A stretch of DNA of 64,000 nucleotides from Paracholeplasma vituli (GTDB lineage: Bacteria; Bacillota_I; Bacilli_A; Acholeplasmatales; UBA5453), in the NCBI RefSeq assembly GCF_025446935.1, contig NZ_JAOEGN010000005.1, forward strand, positions 1 to 64,000, read 5' to 3'. A program made the translations under genes and the position numbers. Every line of letters starts with the position of its first letter. Position 1 is the first letter of the stretch. Of this stretch, positions 37,896-45,111 are shown one piece after another. The notes beneath the pieces are model-generated. The model was not told where the DNA came from. It did no database searches and saw only the letters and a program-made list of their open reading frames with translations.

Positions 37896-38694
37896 TTGCT
37901 CCTTCTAAAAATACCCCCATTTGACGGTACTTTTGATATCTTTTTTGGGTAATAATACCAATTTTTTCGGTTAATAATTGGGTAAGGTTACGACTTAAAG
38001 CACTCTTTAAGTTAAATAAACCTTCTTTAGATTCATGAAGACCAGGCCCTTCAGGTATGATTTCATCAATAATCTTAAAGTTATATAAATCGGTAGCGGT
38101 TAGTTTCATTAAGGAGGCGGCATGCTCAGCTTGCTTAGCATCTTTGAATAAAATCGATGCGAACCCTTCAGGTGATAAAATCGAGTAGATGGCATGTTCG
38201 AACATCATGACATGATCACCTACACCTATTGCAAGCGCACCACCCGAACCACCTTCGGATAATACGATGACCAATACGGGTACTTTGAGTCCCATCATCT
38301 CTTGTAGGTTAAAAGCAATGGCTTGTGCTTGTCCCCGTTCTTCTGCGCCTAATCCTGGATATGCACCGGGGGTATCGATGATCGTTACAATTGGTCTTTT
38401 GAACTTTTCGGCTTGTTTCATCAATCGGAGCGCTTTCCGATAGCCTTCTGGATGCGGCATCCCAAAATTATGAGCAATTTTATCCTGTGTTGAAGTGCCT
38501 TTTTCTTCAGCAATAATCGTGACTGTCACCCCATTGAGTGTGGCTAATCCACCAATGATGGATTTATCATCACTGAATGCACGGTCTCCGTGTAATTCGA
38601 TGAAATCATCAAATAGGGTTTCGATTAAGACTCGACTTGTAGGCCGTTTTGGGTGTCTTGCTAGCAAGACGTGTTGCCAGGCGGTGTTAGACAT
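37873..38694 (-). CDS. accA: Acetyl-CoA carboxylase carboxyltransferase alpha subunit
   Basis: The ATG at 38694 has GGAGGTG five bases upstream; the ATG at 38706 overlaps that SD and is less likely. The 273-residue protein carries the carboxyltransferase motifs IVTIIDTPGAYPGLGAEERGQ and VIVLSEGGSGGALAIGVGD, and KLTATDLYNFKIIDEIIPE near the C-terminus. With AccD it transfers the carboxyl group to acetyl-CoA, giving malonyl-CoA for FabD. Confidence 0.95.
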   Translation of the reverse strand: MSNTAWQHVLLARHPKRPTSRVLIETLFDDFIELHGDRAFSDDKSIIGGLATLNGVTVTIIAEEKGTSTQDKIAHNFGMPHPEGYRKALRLMKQAEKFKRPIVTIIDTPGAYPGLGAEERGQAQAIAFNLQEMMGLKVPVLVIVLSEGGSGGALAIGVGDHVMMFEHAIYSILSPEGFASILFKDAKQAEHAASLMKLTATDLYNFKIIDEIIPEGPGLHESKEGLFNLKSALSRNLTQLLTEKIGIITQKRYQKYRQMGVFLEGANVEHTQD

Positions 38695-39559
38695 GTTCAC
38701 CTCCATGGAATAACAACAATTTAGCCAAAGTCGCTTTTATCTCATGACGAGATAATACCAAATCAACTTGACCGTGTTCTAATTGAAATTGAGCGGTTTG
38801 AAAATGAGGGGGTAAGTCTTGTTTAATGGTTTGCTTAATGACACGCGCTCCGGCGAATCCAATCGTTGATGATTTTTCAGCAATGTTGATGTCACCTAGA
38901 GAAGCAAAACTCGCTGCGACCCCTCCAGTGGTTGGATTGGTTAAGATACTGATGAACAGAACACCTGCTTCATTAAGATAATATAAAGCGCCAGCGGTTT
39001 TCGCCATTTGCATGAGGGATAAGATACCTTCTTGCATACGAGCTCCACCAGAGGCTGAAAAGATAATTAAAGGGGTACGTGCTTCGGTTGCTGCCTCTAT
39101 CAAGCGAGTGACTTTTTCACCAACGACACTACCCATTGAACCCATCATGAAGTAACTATCCAAAACGCCAATAAAGCATGGATACCCTTGGATGGTTGCT
39201 TTACCACAGACAAACGCATCGGATTGATGGGTGAGTTTTTTGGCACTTTCAAGTTTGACCTCATAATCCGGCATTTCAAGAGGGTTTAAGGACGATAAAT
39301 CTGAATCCATCTCGCAAAAAGAGTTTGGATCGACGGTGATTGTGATGCGTTTACGAGCACCAATGCGAAAGTGGTGACCACAATTTGGACAAACCGAAAG
39401 TTTTTGTTCCAGTTCTTTCTCATAAAGAGCAGTACCACACTCGTCACATTTAACGAAGAGCCCATCGGGAATATCGATGGGTTTATTTTTACCTTTACTA
39501 AAAAAACGAGCTTTAAACTCTTGTATACGCTTTTTGCGTTCGTTGATGAAGTCACTCAT
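38687..39559 (-). CDS. accD: Acetyl-CoA carboxylase carboxyltransferase beta subunit
   Basis: The ATG at 39559 (MSDFINERKK) is chosen because it overlaps the accC end by 8 bases and gives the normal N-terminus; the longer frame lies inside accC. The 290-residue protein has the zinc ribbon CDECGTALYEKELEQKLSVC plus PNCGHHF, and the crotonase-like core IFSASGGARMQEG. It forms the carboxyltransferase with AccA. Confidence 0.95.
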   Translation of the reverse strand: MSDFINERKKRIQEFKARFFSKGKNKPIDIPDGLFVKCDECGTALYEKELEQKLSVCPNCGHHFRIGARKRITITVDPNSFCEMDSDLSSLNPLEMPDYEVKLESAKKLTHQSDAFVCGKATIQGYPCFIGVLDSYFMMGSMGSVVGEKVTRLIEAATEARTPLIIFSASGGARMQEGILSLMQMAKTAGALYYLNEAGVLFISILTNPTTGGVAASFASLGDINIAEKSSTIGFAGARVIKQTIKQDLPPHFQTAQFQLEHGQVDLVLSRHEIKATLAKLLLFHGGEHV

Positions 39560-40916
39560 TGCGTTTCGCCTCGTATCTCGCATTGAATTTCGCAATAAAG
39601 CCGGTATCGTATTGACCTTTAATGAATTCAAGGTCATGCATAATTAAGTATTGGTATTCGATATTCGTTTGAATGCCTTCGACAACAAACTGTTCTAAGG
39701 CAACACGCATCTTCTTGATCGCCTCTTTGCGATTCGGTGCGAAGACAATGAGTTTCGCTAGCATCGAATCGTAGAAAGGTGGTACAGAATAACCAGGGTA
39801 GATGTGTGTATCCACTCTTACACCGTTGCCACCAGGGAATAAGACATTCTGAATTTTACCCGGAGTTGGAATAAACCCCTTGCTTGGGTCTTCGGCATTG
39901 ATACGACATTCAATCGCGTGACCTAAGATTTGAATATCTTTTTGTTTAAATGATAATTCTTTACCATAGGCTACTTTGATTTGTTCTTTAACTAAATCGA
40001 TCCCCGTAATCCACTCAGTTACTGGGTGTTCAACTTGAATTCTGGTATTCATTTCAATGAAATAATAGTTACCTTTAGGATCCACTAAGAACTCCATCGT
40101 TCCGGCATTTTCATAATTAATGGCTTTAGCTAACTTAACAGCCGATTGTCCTATTTTCTTTCTTAATATGTCATTTAATACAGGTGATGGCGCTTCTTCT
40201 ATCATTTTTTGATTACGTCTTTGGGTAGAACAGTCACGTTCAAATAGATGTACCACATTACCAAACGCATCCCCCATAACTTGGATTTCGATGTGTTTTG
40301 GAGATTCAATGAACTTTTCAATATACAGTGACTTATCACCAAAAGAGGATAAAGCCTCCAATTGCGTACGTTCAAAAGCACTCATCAGTTCGTCGTCTGA
40401 GCGTGCAATACTAATCCCTTTACCACCACCACCAGAGGTCGCTTTGATCATCACTGGGTATCCAATTTTTTTCGCTATCTTTATAGCTTCATGAACATCT
40501 TCAATAATCCCATCTGACCCCTCTACTACCGGAACACCATTGGCTTTCGCAATCGTACGAGCGCTTGCTTTGTCGCCAATCATTTCGATGGTTTTCGAGT
40601 TTGGACCAATGAATTTAATTTGGATGGATTCCACCATTTCCACAAACTTTGCATTTTCGGATAAAAAACCATAACCCGGATGAATGGCATTACATCCAGT
40701 GGCTACAGCTGCGGATAAGACCGCATTCATATTTAGGTATGACTCCTTAGACTTTTCTTTACCGATACAAACCGCTTCATCAGCAAGTTTAACATGTAAA
40801 GCATCTTTGTCTGCTAAAGAGTATACAGCGACCGTTTCGATGCCGAGTTCTTTAGCTGCTCTGATGATTCTGACAGCAATCTCGCCACGGTTCGCAATTA
40901 AAATTTTATTTTTCAT
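39552..40916 (-). CDS. accC: Biotin carboxylase subunit of acetyl-CoA carboxylase
   Basis: The protein is 454 residues from the ATG at 40916; a TTG at 40928 is possible but weaker. It is an ATP-grasp enzyme with ILIANRGEIAVRI at the N-terminus, HPGYGFLSENA, the glycine-rich loop KATSGGGGKGI and MNTRIQVEHPVTE at the active site. It carboxylates the biotin carried by AccB. It overlaps accB by 11 bases. Confidence 0.96.
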   Translation of the reverse strand: MKNKILIANRGEIAVRIIRAAKELGIETVAVYSLADKDALHVKLADEAVCIGKEKSKESYLNMNAVLSAAVATGCNAIHPGYGFLSENAKFVEMVESIQIKFIGPNSKTIEMIGDKASARTIAKANGVPVVEGSDGIIEDVHEAIKIAKKIGYPVMIKATSGGGGKGISIARSDDELMSAFERTQLEALSSFGDKSLYIEKFIESPKHIEIQVMGDAFGNVVHLFERDCSTQRRNQKMIEEAPSPVLNDILRKKIGQSAVKLAKAINYENAGTMEFLVDPKGNYYFIEMNTRIQVEHPVTEWITGIDLVKEQIKVAYGKELSFKQKDIQILGHAIECRINAEDPSKGFIPTPGKIQNVLFPGGNGVRVDTHIYPGYSVPPFYDSMLAKLIVFAPNRKEAIKKMRVALEQFVVEGIQTNIEYQYLIMHDLEFIKGQYDTGFIAKFNARYEAKRNE

Positions 40917-41355
40917 GTTCAGAAACAACCATCAAGTCGTGGTCATAGCCCACAACCTCACCGTTTCTGACAAAAATCTCTTTGATCACACCATCATAAG
41001 GTGAGGTGATTTCATTCATGATTTTCATCGCTTCGATGATGCAGACAACTTGGCCTTTTTTTACAGGTTGTCCGACTTCAACATAAGGGTTGCCATTAAT
41101 GGTTGCGGATGCGTAAAAAGTCCCAACGAGCGGGGATTTTATTAGATTTTTAGGTGCGGAATGAACAGGTTTTACTTCGGTAACTGGAATTTCTACTTTC
41201 GGTTGTGCAACCGGTGTGTTTTGAAGTGGAACCGGAGCTGGTTCAAATTTGTTTTTAGATAATTTGAGTTTGAAATCATCCATTTCAAGTTCTAAAGTCA
41301 TCAAAGGTGAATTCTCAATATCTTTGATGATAGCTTGTAATTCTTTTATTGTCAT
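40906..41355 (-). CDS. accB: Biotin carboxyl carrier protein of acetyl-CoA carboxylase
   Basis: The ATG at 41355 (MTIKELQAII) has a purine-rich SD (AGAAGAGA) and gives a normal 149-residue AccB; the longer frame to 41421 has no SD. The N-terminal segment is followed by a Pro/Val-rich linker and the biotinyl domain with the biotinylated Lys in CIIEAMKIMNE. It is the first gene of a 12- to 13-gene lipid operon running to 30228. Confidence 0.95.
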   Translation of the reverse strand: MTIKELQAIIKDIENSPLMTLELEMDDFKLKLSKNKFEPAPVPLQNTPVAQPKVEIPVTEVKPVHSAPKNLIKSPLVGTFYASATINGNPYVEVGQPVKKGQVVCIIEAMKIMNEITSPYDGVIKEIFVRNGEVVGYDHDLMVVSEHEK

Positions 41356-41582
41356 CGTTCTCTTCTCTTTCTGTAGTGATTTACACAGACGCGATCCAAC
41401 ATTAAAATGAGACTTGCCCAAGATAAGTGGTCGAGGCTGTGGTGAAGCAATTTCAGTCTGGTATTCTAGCGGGATAGGTGTTTAGTGTTTGAAGGTTTAA
41501 AATGATCCGCGGTAGAATGGTTACCATCTCCCTCGTTAACGCATAATTTGTTTTGATGTTCAAAATATACGTGCATGCACCT
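41356..41582 (-). promoter_or_regulatory. Long 5' leader of the acc/fab operon
   Basis: About 220 nt separate the predicted start site (near 41576) from the accB ATG. A self-complementary decamer GTGCATGCAC (41571-41580) sits at the start, a near-palindrome ATGGTAACCAT lies at 41515-41525, and several short complementary segments follow. I recognise no known riboswitch. An RNA-level or repressor-based control of lipid synthesis is possible. Confidence 0.5.
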
Positions 41583-41611
41583 ATTTTAGCACCAAGACAT
41601 ACCCTTGTAAA
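41583..41611 (-). promoter_or_regulatory. Promoter of the acc/fab operon
   Basis: On the minus strand TTTACA (41606-41611), a 17-bp spacer and an extended -10 TGCTAAAAT (TAAAAT at 41583-41588) form a strong sigma-A-type promoter. It is the only good candidate upstream of accB. Confidence 0.82.
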
Positions 41612-41672
41612 CCCCCTATACTTTGTAAGCGTTTTAAATATCTTGAATTTCAAAGTATATTACAAAAAAAGA

Positions 41673-41706
41673 CAAAAAAAAGCACCGTATAATTGCATAC
41701 AGGTGC
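41673..41706 (-). terminator. Terminator after the cytochrome-b5-like gene
   Basis: On the minus strand GCACC-T-GTAT pairs with ATAC-GGTGC (one bulge) and is followed by eight T. It insulates the acc/fab promoter from the upstream gene at 41790. The rest of 41707-41789 shows nothing recognisable. Confidence 0.82.
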
Positions 41707-41789
41707 GAAAAACCGTTGAATATGTAATTAAATAGATTTATTTCAAATAAGTCTAATATGAGCCTAGCCTCAGGACAACCTAAATTAGT

Positions 41790-42107
41790 TTACTCTTTTT
41801 CCAAACGCCCTACAATCGGAAGCCCAGATAATACGGATTTCCCATGTGGACTACTCAAGATAACAGCTGAAGCATCGGTTCCAGCAAGTCTTTGACCATT
41901 ATGCTCGCCATTATTCCAGTTTTCAGCGTTCGTAACATCGTATACTATACCATCAACAGCCACATAAGCTTGACGTCCACCTTGACCATCGTAATTTGCT
42001 AGTTGTTCAAGCGTAAATACGATGTCGTTATCCGGTGTAGATTCACTACATCCAACTAAACCTATAATCGTGAATAATAAACCTAGTAGAACGATAATTC
42101 GTTTCAC
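41790..42107 (-). CDS. Cytochrome b5-like heme-binding lipoprotein
   Basis: This 105-residue lipoprotein has the lipobox LVGC (Cys20). The mature part is a small cytochrome b5-like domain: FTLEQLANYDGQGGRQAYVAVDGIVYDVTN, then WNNGEHNG with a candidate axial His, and SSPHGKSVLSGLPIVGRL with the second. The family is widespread as surface lipoproteins in anaerobic Firmicutes. Heme or another hydrophobic ligand is expected, but which one cannot be told. A monocistronic unit with its own terminator. Confidence 0.85.
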   Translation of the reverse strand: MKRIIVLLGLLFTIIGLVGCSESTPDNDIVFTLEQLANYDGQGGRQAYVAVDGIVYDVTNAENWNNGEHNGQRLAGTDASAVILSSPHGKSVLSGLPIVGRLEKE

Positions 42108-42201
42108 AATACCACCACTATACAGGTAAGTTTAGTAGATATAACCTTATATATCAAAAGGTTTGCATCTATGAACATGCGGTAGATGCACATATTTGTA
42201 T

Positions 42202-42900
42202 TTATTCTTCAATCATAACAATCATTTTTTGTTTTCTTGACATCTTATTCCATGCGATAAAACCGTAAATATCATAAATCAGGAATAGACTAAAACAAAC
42301 CACCAATGGTAAGTATTCACGATGTGCTAGACTTGCATAAATCCACAATCCAATCAAGATAATGTCATTAAATGCATAGGCGAGTGCGTAATACTGACTA
42401 CGCTTGTAAGTCAAATACACAGCGACAAAACTCGTCGTTACAGAAATTGTACTCAAGACTAAGTTAGGGGTATCAAATAGATATAGAATGACCCCTAGAG
42501 CTATTGTCACTAAAATCGCATAAGTGGCACCAATCACCCATTCCTTAATAGATAACTCGGCAGTTTCAACCTGGTTCTTTTGACTAGATGGATGCTTAAT
42601 CCAAGCGATTATCGCCAAAACGGACATTGGTAAAGTCATTCCACCATAGGTAATCGCTTCACCGTAGTAATCAAAAGATAGCGATATCAAGCTATAAGTG
42701 ATACTGAATACGACCATAATCACAGGCCCCATCAAGTGTCCTTTAGCTGTGTAAATCAAAGCCGATATGCCTATCATAGAAACAACCATAAAGACCCACT
42801 CTTTACTACCTAAAAGCATTTGACTGAGCACGATAAGGCTTAATGATGATACCCAAGCAGTGATCTCTTTTTTATTAAAGTGTGCGAATAAAAATGTCAT
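42202..42900 (-). CDS. pnuC: PnuC-family nicotinamide riboside transporter
   Basis: This 232-residue membrane protein has about eight hydrophobic segments of the PnuC/SWEET-like type. The late segments (YALAYAFNDIILIGLWIYAS, ICFSLFLIYDIYGFIAW-like with FLIYDIYGFIAWNKMSRKQ) match PnuC. It facilitates diffusion of an NAD precursor that is trapped by phosphorylation inside; a thiamine or riboflavin specificity is also possible in this family. A conspicuous hairpin leader (42919-42975) ends 18 bases before the ATG. Confidence 0.88.
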   Translation of the reverse strand: MTFLFAHFNKKEITAWVSSLSLIVLSQMLLGSKEWVFMVVSMIGISALIYTAKGHLMGPVIMVVFSITYSLISLSFDYYGEAITYGGMTLPMSVLAIIAWIKHPSSQKNQVETAELSIKEWVIGATYAILVTIALGVILYLFDTPNLVLSTISVTTSFVAVYLTYKRSQYYALAYAFNDIILIGLWIYASLAHREYLPLVVCFSLFLIYDIYGFIAWNKMSRKQKMIVMIEE

Positions 42901-42918
42901 AATTCCTCCAAAATAAAA

Positions 42919-42975
42919 GCCACCGGTACAAAATCATCTTCAAAGACCTAACGATGTTTTGTTCTACCCGGTGGC
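42919..42975 (-). promoter_or_regulatory. Structured leader hairpin of pnuC
   Basis: In the minus-strand transcript GCCACCGG (42968-42975) pairs with CCGGTGGC (42919-42926). Inside it, ACAAAACATC and GATGATTTTGT form a second stem around a loop containing GTTAGGTCTTTGAA. TTTTATTTT and the SD GGAGG follow at once. It could be an attenuator or a small riboswitch for an NAD-related ligand. I could not match it to a named class. Confidence 0.65.
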
Positions 42976-43072
42976 AGTGTAATTAAATTGAGTATTTTTT
43001 ACTACTTTAAGATAAATCTAGTCCTAAACTAGTCTTTATTATTCTGTGATGGCTTAACAAAGCCATTAATTA

Positions 43073-43122
43073 ATGAATGGTGGAGGCTAAGGGGATTGAA
43101 CCCATGACCCCTTGCACGTCAA
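43073..43122 (+). repeat. attL: displaced 3' half of tRNA-Val
   Basis: This stretch is identical to 56026-56075. It holds only the 3' part of tRNA-Val (minus orientation) from the anticodon-loop bases GTCAA to the CCA end plus five flanking bases. After 43122 the sequence diverges from the tRNA, so this copy cannot make a tRNA. It marks the left end of the element. Confidence 0.95.
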
Positions 43123-43150
43123 TTAAAGCGTCCTTGGGTATGAGAGAACG

Positions 43151-43206
43151 GCGATAACTTTCACATCCATTGAAATATTCAAGTTGATCGCATTGGCGAT
43201 TTTTTT
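43151..43206 (+). promoter_or_regulatory. Terminator/antiterminator pair at the element's left end
   Basis: ATCGC (43187-43191) can pair with GCGAT (43196-43200), followed by a T-run: a small intrinsic terminator. Alternatively GCGATAACTT (43151-43160) pairs with AAGTT-G-ATCGC (43181-43191), ten pairs with one bulge, which would sequester the 5' arm and allow read-through into the gene at 43227. Two mutually exclusive folds are the hallmark of an attenuator. Confidence 0.6.
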
Positions 43207-43226
43207 ATTAATTGAGGTACATTAAT

Positions 43227-43454
43227 ATGCAAGTATACCAGAAGATAGTAACTTCAATACAAATGTACGATAAACCCGTTGGTGATGTTAGGTTATACAA
43301 ACGGGTTCTAAAGCACTGTAATGGTGATGAGTTATTAGCTGATATGTTTATGCTAAGTTCATCTGGTGGATACACTGATTCAGAAATACGCAGAATTAAA
43401 ACCTTTATTCAATATGAAAGAAAGAGATACCAAAGAAAACTAAACTGTATCTAA
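43227..43454 (+). CDS. Small hypothetical protein, first gene of the element
   Basis: The ATG at 43227 has GAGGT about eight bases upstream; a TTG at 43212 overlaps that SD. The 75-residue product is soluble, predicted helical, with a basic C-terminus (YERKRYQRKLNCI). I recognise no family. Its position just inside attL, behind the attenuator-like leader and ahead of the pseudoknot, suggests an early regulatory or replication accessory role. Confidence 0.7.
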   Translation: MQVYQKIVTSIQMYDKPVGDVRLYKRVLKHCNGDELLADMFMLSSSGGYTDSEIRRIKTFIQYERKRYQRKLNCI

Positions 43455-43468
43455 ATAGTTTTAGTATT

Positions 43469-43547
43469 CTAGGTGGGGTACTAATGATTCCATCGCCGTT
43501 GTCATTAGTATCTCACCTAGCCTACTAAGGCGTGAAAGGGAACGGCG
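43469..43547 (+). other. 19-bp stem-loop with 7-bp pseudoknot potential
   Basis: CTAGGTGGGGTACTAATGA (43469-43487) pairs over all 19 positions (two G-U) with 43502-43520. The 14-nt loop contains CGCCGTT (43494-43500), the exact complement of AACGGCG (43541-43547), which lies four bases before the ATG at 43551. This would form an H-type pseudoknot over the ribosome-binding region of the next gene. It could also act as a single-stranded DNA replication signal. Confidence 0.8.
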
Positions 43548-43550
43548 AAC

Positions 43551-44318
43551 ATGAACAAGATGAGTTATGATGAATTTAAAAAAGTTTTACAAATGGTTAC
43601 ATCACATATGTCAGATGATGACAAATTCGAGTTTTATCAAGAACTCTTAGATACTGGATCAGCATGTGTTAGCGAAAGGACTATAGAACATAATTTCGCG
43701 ATTATTAATGGTCTACATTATGAAGAAGTCATTTTCACACCCACAGATAACGATGATGAACTAGAAATCGATTTAAAAGAAATTGAGTTACAAGCTGATT
43801 CTATCGAGAATGAAGATGTAACCGAAATGACTGATGTAGAAATAATGCAGATTGGAATCAATCCTTGGACACATGAAAAAGTTGATTTTAATTACTTACA
43901 AAAAAGACTTGATGATTTTATTAGAATCTTCCAAGAGAGATTACAAAACGATACACTCGAAATTACCATAGCTCACAACAGAGAAAATTTGACTCACTTC
44001 AATTTTATTAAAACAATAGTGGCATTTTATCAAGAACAAACTAAAGACAGTAATAAACCCAAAGTAAATGGAAGTACTTATCCGGATTTACATATTCAAT
44101 GGCGACTAGATGACTTAAACCAAGGTGATGAAATGCCACGATTGGTAAGTATTGAACCTAACGAAGATAGAGCTTTTGATTACTGGTTGATACACGACCG
44201 TACAAATGGCGATACTAAAGAAATAGTGATTAAGGCAAATGAACTGGGTGAATATGATATATCGGAGTTTATCGAATATATCAGTGAACGTGTAAATAAT
44301 GAACGATTTGATTGGTGA
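43551..44318 (+). CDS. Hypothetical acidic protein of the element
   Basis: This 255-residue soluble protein is strongly acidic in the middle (TPTDNDDELEIDLKEIE) and has no signal peptide or membrane segment. I recognise no family. The C-terminal part (LEITIAHNRENLTHFNFIKTIV, DEMPRLVSIEPNEDRAFDYWL) has alternating strands and helices. The SD AAAGGG precedes the pseudoknot-forming AACGGCG, so its translation may be regulated. It heads a cluster of small genes up to 44766. Confidence 0.7.
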   Translation: MNKMSYDEFKKVLQMVTSHMSDDDKFEFYQELLDTGSACVSERTIEHNFAIINGLHYEEVIFTPTDNDDELEIDLKEIELQADSIENEDVTEMTDVEIMQIGINPWTHEKVDFNYLQKRLDDFIRIFQERLQNDTLEITIAHNRENLTHFNFIKTIVAFYQEQTKDSNKPKVNGSTYPDLHIQWRLDDLNQGDEMPRLVSIEPNEDRAFDYWLIHDRTNGDTKEIVIKANELGEYDISEFIEYISERVNNERFDW

Positions 44319-44324
44319 TTGCTA

Positions 44325-44489
44325 ATGATATTCATAATCTCTGGATTGATAATATCTTTGCTTATCTCATTGCTATTCATCATTTATTTGCTGGATGTCA
44401 TCCATGAACTTCATAACTACAAAAATGATAATGAAGTCAAGCTGATACTGAAAAGAATCCATAATAAAGAGGTATCAAAAAATGGTTAG
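44325..44489 (+). CDS. Small single-span membrane protein
   Basis: A 54-residue frame begins with MIFIISGLIISLLISLLFII, an N-terminal membrane helix, followed by a charged helical tail (ELHNYKNDNEVKLILKR). It overlaps the start of the next gene by 8 bases and lies 6 bases after the previous stop, which supports it as a real gene. Small proteins with this topology are common in filamentous-phage-like elements; the function is unknown. Confidence 0.6.
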   Translation: MIFIISGLIISLLISLLFIIYLLDVIHELHNYKNDNEVKLILKRIHNKEVSKNG

Positions 44490-44766
44490 AACAAAATATA
44501 TCTATAGCGTCTATGACTTACAAAAGAAAATACATATCGGCTTCTTCAGTTCTTTAGATAGAGGGTTAGAATTTGCACTCGCTCATGAACTTAAAATCAA
44601 GGCGTGGGATTACAAAGCTAGTGCTTATTGTGGATACACAGATAAGCATAGAGCCGCATTAAGATTTAAACCTAACAATGATTATGATCCACATAATAAT
44701 TACTCGAACTTCACACATGTGTTTGTTAAGATTCCGTTGGATGAGAACGGCCAACTTAAGCTTTAA
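44482..44766 (+). CDS. Hypothetical protein of the element
   Basis: This 94-residue soluble protein has the aromatic-rich opening TKYIYSVYDLQKKIHIGFFSS. No family recognised. AAAGAGG lies ahead of the start, which overlaps the small membrane-protein gene. It is the last gene before the iteron array at 44769. Confidence 0.65.
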   Translation: MVRTKYIYSVYDLQKKIHIGFFSSLDRGLEFALAHELKIKAWDYKASAYCGYTDKHRAALRFKPNNDYDPHNNYSNFTHVFVKIPLDENGQLKL

Positions 44767-44768
44767 AA

Positions 44769-44854
44769 GTTAGAACAATCAAACGTGGTAAATGTTAGAA
44801 CAAATATTCGAATAAAAGTTGGAACAATTATCTAAAGAAAAAACTTAGAACAAT
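44769..44854 (+). repeat. Iteron-like array A (four copies)
   Basis: Four direct copies of (G/C)TT(A/G)GAACAA(A)T start at 44769, 44794, 44818 and 44844. The spacing of 25, 24 and 26 bp is near-constant and far too regular for chance. A fifth match (AAGTTGGAACAATTA) lies in the end of the gene at 45112-45570 (45538-45552). Regular spacing of this kind is typical of initiator or partition-protein binding sites. Confidence 0.85.
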
Positions 44855-44880
44855 TACCTTAAACTTAAAAATACATCTAA

Positions 44881-45084
44881 TGACCTTTACTCCTTAGGTC
44901 AAAATCGAAACCGGGAACTCCACTCCCGGTATACCAGTGATTAGCCCCCTGGTACTGATGAGATAGGCCTATGAACCTTTGAATCTATGCCATTGAATCA
45001 GAGTTAATCTCCCTCCCAGGGCAATGGGGAATGCCCTGGCATTTGGATGTAATAGTTTATCATGGTGCAAATCCATGAACATCC
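44881..45084 (+). other. Cluster of consecutive hairpins in a 345-bp non-coding region
   Basis: Successive perfect stems are TGACCT/AGGTCA (44881-44901), ACCGGGA/TCCCGGT (44910-44930), TACCAG/CTGGTA (44932-44954) and CCAGGGCA/TGCCCTGG (45016-45039). A nested one follows: GGATGT/ACATCC (45045-45084) enclosing TCATGG/CCATGA. The motif ATGAGATAGGCCTA lies between (44958-44971). The arrangement recalls the hairpin-rich origin and packaging region of filamentous phages. Confidence 0.75.
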
Positions 45085-45111
45085 ATCAATCAAAAATAAG
45101 GCGGTAACGAA

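Noticed and set aside
41507-41516. T-box-like TACCGCGG in the accB leader
   Set aside because: The full antiterminator consensus and a stem I with specifier loop are missing, and no terminator follows. The downstream genes are also not amino-acid related.
44180-44383. Minus-strand open frame inside the element
   Set aside because: It is a shadow of the genes at 43551 and 44325 and lacks a start signal.
44769-44854. CRISPR-like regularly spaced repeats
   Set aside because: The repeats are only about 11 bp, spacers about 14 bp, and there are no cas genes. The pattern fits iterons.
44955-44962. CTGATGAG, the core of a hammerhead ribozyme
   Set aside because: The following sequence forms no proper stem II with a loop and lacks the GAAA core segment, so the self-cleaving fold cannot be built.
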